Part shown: in pieces, positions 53,579 to 61,742 of the stretch
Numbering within the stretch: position 1 is the stretch's first letter
Layout of the letters: the number at the start of each line of letters is the position of its first letter
Assembly: GCA_004556005.1 (NCBI GenBank)
Contig: SFJA01000003.1
Span: 1-64,000 of the forward strand
Direction of reading: 5' to 3'
DNA length: 64,000 nucleotides
From: Bacteroidales bacterium
Lineage (GTDB): Bacteria; Bacteroidota; Bacteroidia; Bacteroidales; UBA932
Made by a program: the position numbers and the translations under genes
Notes under the pieces: model-generated
Seen by the model: only the letters and a program-made list of their open reading frames with translations
Told to the model about the DNA's origin: nothing
Databases searched by the model: none

Positions 53579-55585
53579 TCAGATATTTATTTTGATTGTT
53601 ATTCTATAGTTCCGTCCCGGCATAGGATAGCCGTGGATTATCTCGTAATTCTTGCCCGAAAGGTTAAGCGCGCTGATGCTGAAATCAAGGCCGGTCTTCC
53701 TGACCAAGAACGACTTGTGCAGGTTGATGCCGTGGTCAAAATACGCTTTCAGTGCATTCTGCGGCAGATTCTGTGCAAGATAGTAGCGCTTGCCCACAGC
53801 CTGCAGGCTGTAAGACGCACCCAGGCCTCCATCCAGTTCCCATCCGAAGTTGAGGTTTCCGCTCAGCGCGGGTGTGTACTGAATCTGGTGCCCGTAATTC
53901 TTTGCCGAAGGGTCGCTGATATCGACCGCCCTTTGATATGTCCCGGAAATATTGGCGTAAATCATTGATTTTCCTAATTTTGCATTTGATGAAACATTCA
54001 TTTCGCATCCTGTCATCCTTACCCGGCCGAGGTTTCGCATCTTCCATACGAACATAGTAGGCACCGCCACAATCTTATCCTTGACCTCATAATGGTAAAT
54101 GTCCGCAGATGCCCTGAGAATCACAGACCTGATTCTTGACTCGTATCCTATGCCAAGGTTGGTCTGCAGGGCCTTTTCGCTCTTCAATGTCCTTGTGCCC
54201 ACCCGGTCATAGTAAAGGTCGTTGAAAGTAGGAACCCTGTATCCGTCTCTGCATGAAGCCCTTAGAGTCAGTCCTTCCAGCACTTTCCACGCAATGCTCA
54301 GGGACGGCGACAGTCTGAATCTGCCCTCTGCGGCCTCTCCGCCTTCTGTCCTCTCTCCGATTGCAACGCATTGAAGCAGAGCGGTTAACACCAGCTTGTC
54401 CGTCTGCATCAGTGCGCTTGCGCAGGTGTAAGAACTTAGTCTGCGTGGCTGCGGGCAGAAAGGAATGTCGCTTTGCAAGCTATTGAAAATCAGATCCTGA
54501 GCCAGGCCGAACGACCAGGCTCCCAACTGCTGTCTCATTACATTCAGTCCGCAGGAAGATTCTTCCTGAAGATAGTGGTCCGTCTGCGCTTCAGGGTAAA
54601 GAGGTGAAAAGTCGGTATATACGTTGGCTGTCCTGTTGTATGCTGCCGTGGTCCTGACCCGCCAGATACTTTCTCTGTCATTTTCCCACATTCCGTTGAC
54701 ATTCAACATCTTATCCTCCAGCCGACCTTCCGCTGCGTCCGCATACAGAATAACGGCTCCGGGCAGCCCCCTGTCAGAGCCGTATCCGCTGATGCCAAGC
54801 TCAAGCCTGCTCCTTTTTCCAAGTGTCCCACGCAGCCTCAGTTCGCCCCTTATCCTGCGGCAGTCGGCCCCGTCTCGCTTGCCCTTGTATTGCCCGGCGG
54901 CGTTGGCAATGCTGTATGGATAGTCTCCATCCGAACTCAGTGTTGTCCCGTAAATGCTTGCAGACCAATCCTTTCCTAGACTAGTACCAAGTCTCAGCGC
55001 AATGTCTCGGCTGCCGAACGAAGCCGCCGTCGCCCTAAGACTTGCCTCCACGGGACCGTTAGCCAACAAGGGAGCGGCGCTTTTAATGTTGATGATGCCG
55101 GCAGCAAGGGCAGTTCTCGCCGGCACGAAGATATCGTCTGCGATACCAAGGTTCATTGACAACTCTTCTATGCCGTCCAAATTGAATGCTGATATGTCCA
55201 CCTGTCCGTTGCAAGCGTCGCCGATAACGGCACCGTCCCTGCAAACTACGGTATGCTGCGCTCCCAAACCCCTGACAGACACGGTTTTAAGCCCTCCGAT
55301 TCCGCCATAGTCCCTGACGCTTACACCTGCCCAGCCCTTGATGATCTCATCTATTGCAAGCGCACCGCTTCTCCTGAACTGCTCGCTGCCGGATCTCCTT
55401 GCCGGCACCGAAAGACCCGTCAGGGCGGCCCTGCCGACAACAAGCCCTGCCGTCAGGGTGTCCCGGGCGACTGTTTCCTTACGGGAACTTGCGACAGACT
55501 GTGCTGCAGCCGGGCAGACCGGTTGCAACAACGCCGCCTGCAGCAGCAAGACGCCGACAGTTTCCAAAAATGGCAGAATCTTCAT
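53579..55585 (-). CDS. btuB: TonB-dependent cobalamin receptor BtuB
   Basis: 668 residues: signal peptide (about 1-29, ending AAAQS), then a plug domain (about 45-180: RRSGALAIDEIIKGWAGVSVRDYGGIGGLKTVSVRGLGAQHTVV) and a 22-strand barrel to the C-terminus (NYRITIKINI). It takes up vitamin B12 across the outer membrane with TonB energy. The assignment rests on the upstream cobalamin riboswitch and the BtuG gene immediately downstream. No carboxypeptidase-like N-terminal extension, as in SusC, is present. Confidence 0.92.
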   Translation of the reverse strand: MKILPFLETVGVLLLQAALLQPVCPAAAQSVASSRKETVARDTLTAGLVVGRAALTGLSVPARRSGSEQFRRSGALAIDEIIKGWAGVSVRDYGGIGGLKTVSVRGLGAQHTVVCRDGAVIGDACNGQVDISAFNLDGIEELSMNLGIADDIFVPARTALAAGIINIKSAAPLLANGPVEASLRATAASFGSRDIALRLGTSLGKDWSASIYGTTLSSDGDYPYSIANAAGQYKGKRDGADCRRIRGELRLRGTLGKRSRLELGISGYGSDRGLPGAVILYADAAEGRLEDKMLNVNGMWENDRESIWRVRTTAAYNRTANVYTDFSPLYPEAQTDHYLQEESSCGLNVMRQQLGAWSFGLAQDLIFNSLQSDIPFCPQPRRLSSYTCASALMQTDKLVLTALLQCVAIGERTEGGEAAEGRFRLSPSLSIAWKVLEGLTLRASCRDGYRVPTFNDLYYDRVGTRTLKSEKALQTNLGIGYESRIRSVILRASADIYHYEVKDKIVAVPTMFVWKMRNLGRVRMTGCEMNVSSNAKLGKSMIYANISGTYQRAVDISDPSAKNYGHQIQYTPALSGNLNFGWELDGGLGASYSLQAVGKRYYLAQNLPQNALKAYFDHGINLHKSFLVRKTGLDFSISALNLSGKNYEIIHGYPMPGRNYRITIKINI

Positions 55586-55627
55586 TCTTCCTCTCTTTAG
55601 CGTCCTGACCCCGGGACGATGAAGTGG

Positions 55628-55808
55628 GATTATAATGAGGCAGGTCTTCTGGCTTGTCCTGCGCCGCGCCTTCTCGCCCCCTGAGGGACAATGGCTTACG
55701 AATGCGGCTCTCTTGTAATGGACTTACAGCAGCGGGCACTGCCCGGGATTTGCACCCGGTTCCCTTTTCAACCGGACAGCTGCGGCTGCAGCCTCCAGTC
55801 ACCTCAAT
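55628..55808 (-). promoter_or_regulatory. Cobalamin (AdoCbl-type) riboswitch
   Basis: On the minus strand, from 55808 down: a P2-P3 region with GGTGACTGGAGG, the conserved core (GGGAACCGGGTGCAAATCCC), then GGGCAGTGCCCGCTGCTGTAAG, and finally the B12 box AAGCCAGAAGACCTGCCT (55655-55638). These are all the sequence hallmarks of the cobalamin riboswitch. It lies in the leader of btuB, with about 50 bases to the ATG at 55585, so B12 should repress expression of btuB-btuG-btuC. Confidence 0.96.
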
Positions 55809-55814
55809 ACGCAG

Positions 55815-55822
55815 CAAAGATA
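55815..55822 (-). promoter_or_regulatory. Promoter -7 box of the btuB operon
   Basis: Minus-strand TATCTTTG (55822-55815) lies just upstream of the riboswitch, as expected for its transcript start. The TTTG element at the usual distance is weak. Confidence 0.65.
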
Positions 55823-55897
55823 CACTTTTTTTGCTATATTTCCGCATTCCTCTTTTGCGAGCCGTGATTTCAATATGGAGTTGCGGTGTTTTTTTTC

Positions 55898-55905
55898 TAT
55901 ATTTG
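55898..55905 (+). promoter_or_regulatory. Promoter -7 box of thiL
   Basis: TATATTTG (55898-55905), 25 bases before the thiL ATG. It is back-to-back with the btuB promoter, about 75 bp apart. Confidence 0.55.
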
Positions 55906-55930
55906 CTCTTTTGAAAAATCAGCTGAATCA

Positions 55931-56914
55931 ATGGGGGAATTTGAACTCATAGAGCATATCAAGCATCTGGCCGTCAGTCCTGAAGGGGTGCTCGGAATAG
56001 GTGATGACTGTGCCGTGTTGCCTCAGAACGGGGATCTTGAGACCCTGGTCAGTACGGATATGCTGATGGAAGGAGTTCATTTTCTGCTTGACGACATAAG
56101 GCCATACCAGCTCGGATGGAAGTCCATTGCCGTGAATATCAGCGATATAGCTGCAATGGGCGGAACTCCTTGCGGCAGTTTCCTGTCTATGGCCCTGCCC
56201 CCGTCTTTCACTTCTGAAAAGATAGAGGCTTTTCTTGAAGGCTACATACATCTGTCCCGGCGCCTTGGCTGCCCGCTTCTCGGCGGCGACACAGTATCGT
56301 CTATAGGTCCGCTTTGCATAAATGTCACAGTTACAGGTACTTGCAAAAAAGGAATCTCACGCAAACGCAGCAGCGCGCTGCCCGGAGACGGCATATATGT
56401 AAGCGGCACCCTCGGCGACAGCGCAGCCGGCCTAAAATGCATACTGGATCGATGTAAGCATTCTTCCGCATCCCCGGCAGCTCAAGCTCCGGACTCCGGT
56501 CAGGTTTGCCCCGACGACTATAGCTACCTCATATCGCGTCACTATCAGCCGGTTCCACGCGTTGAGCTCGGTGTCAGGCTTGCATCGGACCCAAGCGTAC
56601 ACGCAATGATGGACATTTCCGACGGCCTCGCCTCTGACCTCCCGCACATTATCGAAGCCTCGCACGCCGGTGCTTCAATCGACTGCTCGCTCATCCCTAT
56701 GTCCCTGCAGTTCAAACGTTTCTGTGAGCAGCGAGGCCTTGACCCTCTGGAACTTTCCCTGTGCGGAGGAGAGGATTACGAGCTGCTGTTCACTGCCGGT
56801 GACCAATTCTCTCCCGCCGGTTTGCCGGTTACGCGAATCGGCACGATAACTGACGCCCGGGTACTTGAATGGGAAGGACAGAATAGAATCTTTGAAGGAT
56901 ACAGACATTTCTAA
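55931..56914 (+). CDS. thiL: Thiamine-monophosphate kinase
   Basis: A 327-residue kinase making thiamine diphosphate from thiamine phosphate and ATP. Motifs: GIGDDCAVL (about 21-29), VSTDMLMEGVHF, ISDIAAMGGTPCG, GGDTVSS and the C-terminal SLCGGEDYELLFT. The frame continues 15 codons upstream from an ATG in the promoter, but the ATG at 55931 (MGEFELIEHI) matches the family start. The gap to trkH is 4 bp. Thiamine diphosphate is the cofactor used by KorB in this window. Confidence 0.95.
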   Translation: MGEFELIEHIKHLAVSPEGVLGIGDDCAVLPQNGDLETLVSTDMLMEGVHFLLDDIRPYQLGWKSIAVNISDIAAMGGTPCGSFLSMALPPSFTSEKIEAFLEGYIHLSRRLGCPLLGGDTVSSIGPLCINVTVTGTCKKGISRKRSSALPGDGIYVSGTLGDSAAGLKCILDRCKHSSASPAAQAPDSGQVCPDDYSYLISRHYQPVPRVELGVRLASDPSVHAMMDISDGLASDLPHIIEASHAGASIDCSLIPMSLQFKRFCEQRGLDPLELSLCGGEDYELLFTAGDQFSPAGLPVTRIGTITDARVLEWEGQNRIFEGYRHF

Positions 56915-56918
56915 TTAT

Positions 56919-58361
56919 ATGAAAATCAGAAACATACTCAGGTATATAGGCACCTCGCTGCTTATGGTATCGGCACTGATGCTGGTATCGGGACTGATTT
57001 CGCTATATTACGGCGGTGACGACAGTATGATGCCGCTTTTCTACTCGGCTCTAATTACCGCGACCGTTGGCGGCTTCCCGTTCCTCTTCACCTCGCGGGT
57101 CGTCCGGCTCTCGGTCAAGGAAGGCTACTTCGTCGTCGTCGGCGCCTGGCTCTGCGGCAGCCTCTTCGGAATGCTGCCTTTCCTGATGTACGGGGGAGAA
57201 TTCTCTTTTGCCAACTCCTTTTTCGAGACGGTTTCGGGTTTTACCACGACGGGCGCGTCCATACTCAATGACATAGAGTCGCTGCCGCGCGGGTTGCTGT
57301 TCTGGCGAATGGCGACCTCCTGGGTGGGCGGTATAGGCATCGTGACCCTCTTCTCTATGCTCATTCCAAATACCGCCGAAAAGTCTGTCCTGACCTCGGT
57401 GGAGATTTCCGGAATGGCAAGCGACAATGGTGGAGGTGGGAAAAGATTGTTCGTGCAGCATATGTTCATAGTCTATGTTGCAATCACGGCAATCACGGCA
57501 GTAGCGCTGAAACTGGCGGGAATGGGATGGTTCGATGCTGTCGCAAATGCCATGTCAGCCTGCTCGACCTGTGGATTCTGTACAAAGAATGCGAGCATAG
57601 CAGCCTTCCAAAGCCCGCTTATCGAATATATCATCATCATTGCGATGACACTCGCTGCGCTCAATTTCAGCTTGCTCTTTGTCAGTATGCTCAAAGGCAA
57701 CCACGCAAGGGTGTTTAAAAGCGAAACCGTAAGGTGCTTCCTCGGAGTTGCCCTCGTATCAAGCTTGATTATAACTGTAAACCTCCTTGTGTCAGGTGAT
57801 TATAACTCTTTTGAAAAGGCTTTTCGCGCTGCCCTTTTCCAAGTGTGTTCCATCAGTTCCACAACGGGATTTGCCACTGCGGATACCACTTTGTGGCCAG
57901 GGCTGAGCATTTTCATCATCATACTCTGCTCATTCTTCTGCGGATGTTCAGGCTCGACTTCCGGAGGAATGAAGATAGACAGGGCCGTCATCGCCGGGAA
58001 GGCGATCAGGCAACATATAGTCAATCTTCATAACCCTCACGGAGTTACCCTAATCAAAGTCAACGGAAACGCCAAACCAAAGGAAATGGTTTATGACGTG
58101 TTCCAGTTCATAGTATGCTACCTTGTAATAGTAGTATCCTTCGCTGTAGTCAACCTGATCTGCGGTCAGGACCTTACCACCAGCGTTACGGCTTCCATTG
58201 CCTGTATGGGCAACGTGGGCCCGGGTTTCGGCGAAGTCGGCTCTTGCGGAAACTACGCAGAATTCCCGGCCTTTATCAAGTTTACCAGCGCCTTTGAAAT
58301 GCTCCTCGGCCGACTCGAAATCTTCCCGATGCTCTATTTCCTCGGCCTGCGCAAGGACTAA
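56919..58361 (+). CDS. trkH: TrkH-family potassium uptake protein
   Basis: A 480-residue inner-membrane potassium channel subunit with four M1-P-M2 repeats. Selectivity-filter regions include TVSGFTTTGASIL (about 103-115), CSTCGFCT, SISSTTGFATAD and GNVGPGF. GCSGSTSGGMKIDR is a TrkH signature. It works with a cytoplasmic TrkA/NAD-binding regulator, which is not encoded next to it here. An alternative start 18 codons upstream inside thiL has no family similarity. A terminator hairpin follows. Confidence 0.93.
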   Translation: MKIRNILRYIGTSLLMVSALMLVSGLISLYYGGDDSMMPLFYSALITATVGGFPFLFTSRVVRLSVKEGYFVVVGAWLCGSLFGMLPFLMYGGEFSFANSFFETVSGFTTTGASILNDIESLPRGLLFWRMATSWVGGIGIVTLFSMLIPNTAEKSVLTSVEISGMASDNGGGGKRLFVQHMFIVYVAITAITAVALKLAGMGWFDAVANAMSACSTCGFCTKNASIAAFQSPLIEYIIIIAMTLAALNFSLLFVSMLKGNHARVFKSETVRCFLGVALVSSLIITVNLLVSGDYNSFEKAFRAALFQVCSISSTTGFATADTTLWPGLSIFIIILCSFFCGCSGSTSGGMKIDRAVIAGKAIRQHIVNLHNPHGVTLIKVNGNAKPKEMVYDVFQFIVCYLVIVVSFAVVNLICGQDLTTSVTASIACMGNVGPGFGEVGSCGNYAEFPAFIKFTSAFEMLLGRLEIFPMLYFLGLRKD

Positions 58362-58406
58362 ATCAAGACACCGGACGTCGCAGCGTGCCCCGGATGCAGA
58401 TAGAAT

Positions 58407-58449
58407 AAAGGCGCTCGATGGAAGCTGTTGCCTGCCATTGAGCGCCTTT
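58407..58449. terminator. Bidirectional terminator between trkH and the peroxidase gene
   Basis: AAAGGCGCTCGATGG (58407-58421) pairs with CCATTGAGCGCCTTT (58435-58449) with one non-Watson-Crick position. A/T-rich bases lie at both bases of the stem, fitting termination from both convergent genes. Confidence 0.8.
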
Positions 58450-58471
58450 GATTGTCAAATAGTTACGTGAA

Positions 58472-59848
58472 CTAGTCAAGCGGAGTTGTGAGTTCCCCGG
58501 TCTGGGCTTCAAGGAAGCTCTTGACCATTGCAACCTTGTCGTCCGACATCTTCTTTCCGCTCTGGAAACGAGCCATCTTAGCAATGGCTTCCTCAAGGGT
58601 CTGGACGCTTCCGTCGTGATAGTAAGGAGCGGTCAGGGCCACATTGCGCAGCGAAGGAGTTTTGAAGCGGTATCTGTCACGCTCGACTCCGGTCTGGGCC
58701 CACCTGCCGTTGTCAGCGTCGGTAAGGCCTGACTTAACGTTGGTCTCGCGGTCCTGGAAGTAGTTGTCTCTCTGACCCATAAGCTCATAGCTCAGACCTC
58801 CCATATTCTCTCCTGCGTGGCAGGTAGCGCACTTGTACTCCTTGAAAATCTTGAATCCTTCAATCTGCTCCTCGCTCAGGACATCCTTTGCGCCCATAAG
58901 GTACATATCGAAAGGAGAACCCGGGGTGATGAGGGTCTTTTCGTACTCTGCAATGGCATCAGTGATATTCTTCTCGCTGAGGCCTTCCGGATAAACTGCC
59001 TCGAAGCGTGCCTTGAATTCCTTGTCGGCGCTGAGCTTTGCTATGATTTCGTCAAAACTTGCGCTTCCCATTTCAACAGGATTGGTAGGTGGGCCTGCTG
59101 CCTGTGCGGCAAGGTTTGCAGCACGGCCGTCCCAGAACTGCACGAAATTGTAAATTGCATTGAAGGTAGTAGGCGCATTGATTCCTCCGAACTGTCCGTT
59201 GATACCTTCGGAATACTGGAGATTGTCGGTGCCTCCCTTGTCAAGTGCGTGGCAGGTTGCGCAGGAGATGGTTCCGTCTCCGGAAAGTCTCGTGTCGTTG
59301 TAGAGGTCCTTTCCGAGCCTGGCCTTTGCCTCGTCAAACACTATCTCGTCAGGAATAGGTCTGATGGTTTCGTTGGCAAACTCTTCAGCGGCGAATCTGT
59401 TAGGATAGAACTGCGCCCTGAGACCCTTGATGCCTTCGAGCATCACTTCCTGCTTTGCTCCGGTAAGTGAGGAGCCCCAGTGAACGAGATAGTACTGAGG
59501 GAGAGGCATGGAGCCGTCAAGAACGCACATTTCGGTCTTTGCAAGGTCAACCTGTCCGGGAGCCGTACCATTCTTGAGGGCGGCGATGAGAGGTTCGATG
59601 TCGAACATCTTTGAACCATCTTCTATGTCCTTGGCAATCAAAGTCTTGGCTATTGGCCAGTTGGCATAGAAAGGCATCTTTGGCGCAGCTGAGTGACAGT
59701 CGGTACAACCGCCGTCCTCGATGACTGCGAGCATCTGTCCGTTTGCAGGCAGACTGCTGTCGGGAGCAGAGTTGACCGCGCGGTAGGTGATTGCCCCCGC
59801 AACAAGCACTGCTGCTACTCCGATAATCCACTTTGATGATGTTTTCAT
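58472..59848 (-). CDS. Tri-heme cytochrome c peroxidase
   Basis: 458 residues with a membrane signal/anchor (about 7-20). An N-terminal heme domain carries CTDCH (C48-H52). A classical di-heme bacterial peroxidase follows, with CATCH at 196-200 and 340-344 and the GR/AP-type contacts ISCATCHALDKGGTDN and FKTPSLRNVALTAPYYHDG. Three-heme forms such as E. coli YhjA take electrons from quinol and reduce hydrogen peroxide in the periplasm. It is the last gene after ccsB-ccsA, which would insert its hemes. Confidence 0.93.
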   Translation of the reverse strand: MKTSSKWIIGVAAVLVAGAITYRAVNSAPDSSLPANGQMLAVIEDGGCTDCHSAAPKMPFYANWPIAKTLIAKDIEDGSKMFDIEPLIAALKNGTAPGQVDLAKTEMCVLDGSMPLPQYYLVHWGSSLTGAKQEVMLEGIKGLRAQFYPNRFAAEEFANETIRPIPDEIVFDEAKARLGKDLYNDTRLSGDGTISCATCHALDKGGTDNLQYSEGINGQFGGINAPTTFNAIYNFVQFWDGRAANLAAQAAGPPTNPVEMGSASFDEIIAKLSADKEFKARFEAVYPEGLSEKNITDAIAEYEKTLITPGSPFDMYLMGAKDVLSEEQIEGFKIFKEYKCATCHAGENMGGLSYELMGQRDNYFQDRETNVKSGLTDADNGRWAQTGVERDRYRFKTPSLRNVALTAPYYHDGSVQTLEEAIAKMARFQSGKKMSDDKVAMVKSFLEAQTGELTTPLD

Positions 59849-59864
59849 ACTGAATGGTATTATG

Positions 59865-60698
59865 TTAATTGTTAATGTAAGTGTGCATGCTCTCCTGAGC
59901 GGAAGGCAGGTAATTTACTCCCCACCAACACAGCTGCAGGCCAATGAATCCTGCTATCAGCAATATGTAAAGTGCAGTTGCAGATTGTTTTTTCCTCAGT
60001 CTGGCGTGAATGTATATCAGGTAAATGCACCAGGTGATAGCCGCCCAGGTTTCTTTAGGGTCCCAATTCCAGTAGTTGCCCCACGCCTGTTTTGCCCACA
60101 GGCTGCCGCTCAGCATGCCAAGCGAAAGGAAGCAGATTCCGATATATACGAGAGTGTCCGCCGGCTCCAGGAAACGGTCGCTGCGCTTGACCATACCTGC
60201 AATTGCAAGCAGAAATGCGCACGCGAGCACCGAATAGGAAAAGATATAGACCGAAACGTGAGGGATGAACCACCAGCTCTGCAGGGCAGGCATCAGCGAC
60301 TCGTCGTGAATCTCAGGCTTGAACAGGTTGAGGCAGACAAATACCGTAGCCACAAGCGTTGAGAATGAAGGAATCCACCTGTATCCCCACCTGCAATAGG
60401 TAATCAGTGCGGAAATCATCATAAAGAAGCTGTACCACAGTCGCGTTTCTCCCGTAGTCCTCAGCGGCGGTCTGCCCAGACTGATCCAGAAACCGACTAT
60501 GAATGAGGCATATACAATCAGCCCGACCGTAATCAGAGATATGACAAGCGTCCTGATTCTTGAACTGAAACGACTTCCGTATGCCTTCCGGGAGTGGTCT
60601 CCGTGGTCTCCCTTGTCAAAGAACAGAGCAAGCGCTGAGGCCGCTACCCACAGACATACGGCAACGGAAGCAAACATCCAGAACACGTCCCAACTCAT
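59865..60698 (-). CDS. ccsA: Cytochrome c biogenesis protein CcsA (CcmC/heme handling family)
   Basis: A 277-residue polytopic membrane protein with about eight helices and the tryptophan-rich heme-handling motif WGNYWNWDPKETWAAITW near 212-229. System II cytochrome c synthase component, working with CcsB to export heme and attach it to CxxCH. The frame extends 25 codons upstream into ccsB, but the ATG at 60698 overlaps the ccsB stop by 4 bases and begins the membrane segment. It is followed 16 bp later by the tri-heme peroxidase. Confidence 0.93.
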   Translation of the reverse strand: MSWDVFWMFASVAVCLWVAASALALFFDKGDHGDHSRKAYGSRFSSRIRTLVISLITVGLIVYASFIVGFWISLGRPPLRTTGETRLWYSFFMMISALITYCRWGYRWIPSFSTLVATVFVCLNLFKPEIHDESLMPALQSWWFIPHVSVYIFSYSVLACAFLLAIAGMVKRSDRFLEPADTLVYIGICFLSLGMLSGSLWAKQAWGNYWNWDPKETWAAITWCIYLIYIHARLRKKQSATALYILLIAGFIGLQLCWWGVNYLPSAQESMHTYINN

Positions 60699-61558
60699 CT
60701 CACCCTCCTTTTTGCAGCACCCTGCACAAACATGAGCGCAGCCCCCGCCATCATCATCACAATCCCGAAGCATTCAAGGTATTTCCACGGCTGCCTGACT
60801 ATCTCAAAAACACAAACATCGTTGCTATTCTTGTCATAATCAACAAGATATACATCCTCGCCGAACCCTGCCGCATAAGGATGGTTTACCATTATCTCCG
60901 CCGGCTTTCCGTCAACGCTTACTTCTGCCTCGAAGTTCCGGGGCGAACCGTCCGGACGAAGGTAGATTGAAAATTCTTCCAGACACAGGCTATGTCCGAG
61001 CGCCCTTTCCAGTCCGTAACGGTCAAATCCGGTTGTTACAGTCTCGCCCTTGCCGACTATGCAGCGAAGAACAGACTCGTCAGCGCTGCCGAAGAATCCT
61101 GCCGAAAGCGCTATGAACAGTCCAAGATGATTGAGTACGAACCTCCAGGACGAGCGCTTGAGATGCCTGAAAATCACCATCGCAAGATTTGCAAGGAAGA
61201 GACAGATGGCACAGACGAACCACCAGCTGTTCTTCACTGAATGTATGCGCAGAAGGTCAGCGAGCGTGTGTCCTCCCGGAACTGACTGTGGGTCATACTG
61301 TTTGTTTAGACCGAGAACTATGCAGCATACTGCCAGGTTTGCAATGACGACTATGCTTGTATGCCCTGAGGAAAGGAATCTGCAGAATGCGCTATCAGGT
61401 TTTTCCTTGTAAAGAACCCACAACCCGGCCATGCAGCCAAGCAGTACGGCAGCACCGACCGGAAATGCAAAAGCCCCCGCCGGGAATGGTCCTGCGGCCA
61501 TCCCGACAAGAACTGAGACAAGCATCAGCCCCAGCAATATCCAATCGCCTTTTTTCAT
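60695..61558 (-). CDS. ccsB: Cytochrome c biogenesis protein ResB/CcsB-like
   Basis: A 287-residue membrane protein with about four helices (residues 5-25, 30-50, 70-85 and 115-135) and a periplasmic part around 155-250 carrying EFSIYLRPDGSPRNFEAEVSVDGK, typical of ResB, then a last helix (about 258-278). It is shorter than the usual 400-600 residue ResB, but such compact forms occur in Bacteroidota. First gene of the ccsB-ccsA-peroxidase operon. Confidence 0.82.
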   Translation of the reverse strand: MKKGDWILLGLMLVSVLVGMAAGPFPAGAFAFPVGAAVLLGCMAGLWVLYKEKPDSAFCRFLSSGHTSIVVIANLAVCCIVLGLNKQYDPQSVPGGHTLADLLRIHSVKNSWWFVCAICLFLANLAMVIFRHLKRSSWRFVLNHLGLFIALSAGFFGSADESVLRCIVGKGETVTTGFDRYGLERALGHSLCLEEFSIYLRPDGSPRNFEAEVSVDGKPAEIMVNHPYAAGFGEDVYLVDYDKNSNDVCVFEIVRQPWKYLECFGIVMMMAGAALMFVQGAAKRRVR

Positions 61559-61571
61559 TCTTTAACTTCTA

Positions 61572-61601
61572 CAAATATAACAATCTCTTCTTTAAAATCA
61601 A
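61572..61601 (-). promoter_or_regulatory. Promoter of the ccsB-ccsA-peroxidase operon
   Basis: Minus-strand TTG (61601-61599), a 19-base spacer and TATATTTG (61579-61572) form a good Bacteroidota promoter, 13 bases before the ccsB ATG. Confidence 0.7.
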
Positions 61602-61702
61602 GTTGAAATGACTCGAAAAAAGTTTCACGACCATCAAATGGGGTATGTCGTGCAGCCGATAACTAATGTGACAATGCGAGTGAAAAAACGGCGAAAAATA
61701 CT

Positions 61703-61710
61703 TAAATTTG
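61703..61710 (+). promoter_or_regulatory. Promoter -7 box of the HU-domain membrane protein
   Basis: TAAATTTG (61703-61710), a full match to TAnnTTTG, 32 bases before the ATG at 61743. No clear TTTG lies at the usual distance. Confidence 0.55.
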
Positions 61711-61742
61711 TATTTTGTGCTCAATAGGCACGGTTTTGCTGT

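Noticed and set aside
53579..55585. btuB as a SusC-type polysaccharide receptor
   Set aside because: No SusC N-terminal extension and no SusD neighbour; the cobalamin riboswitch and BtuG neighbour identify the substrate better.
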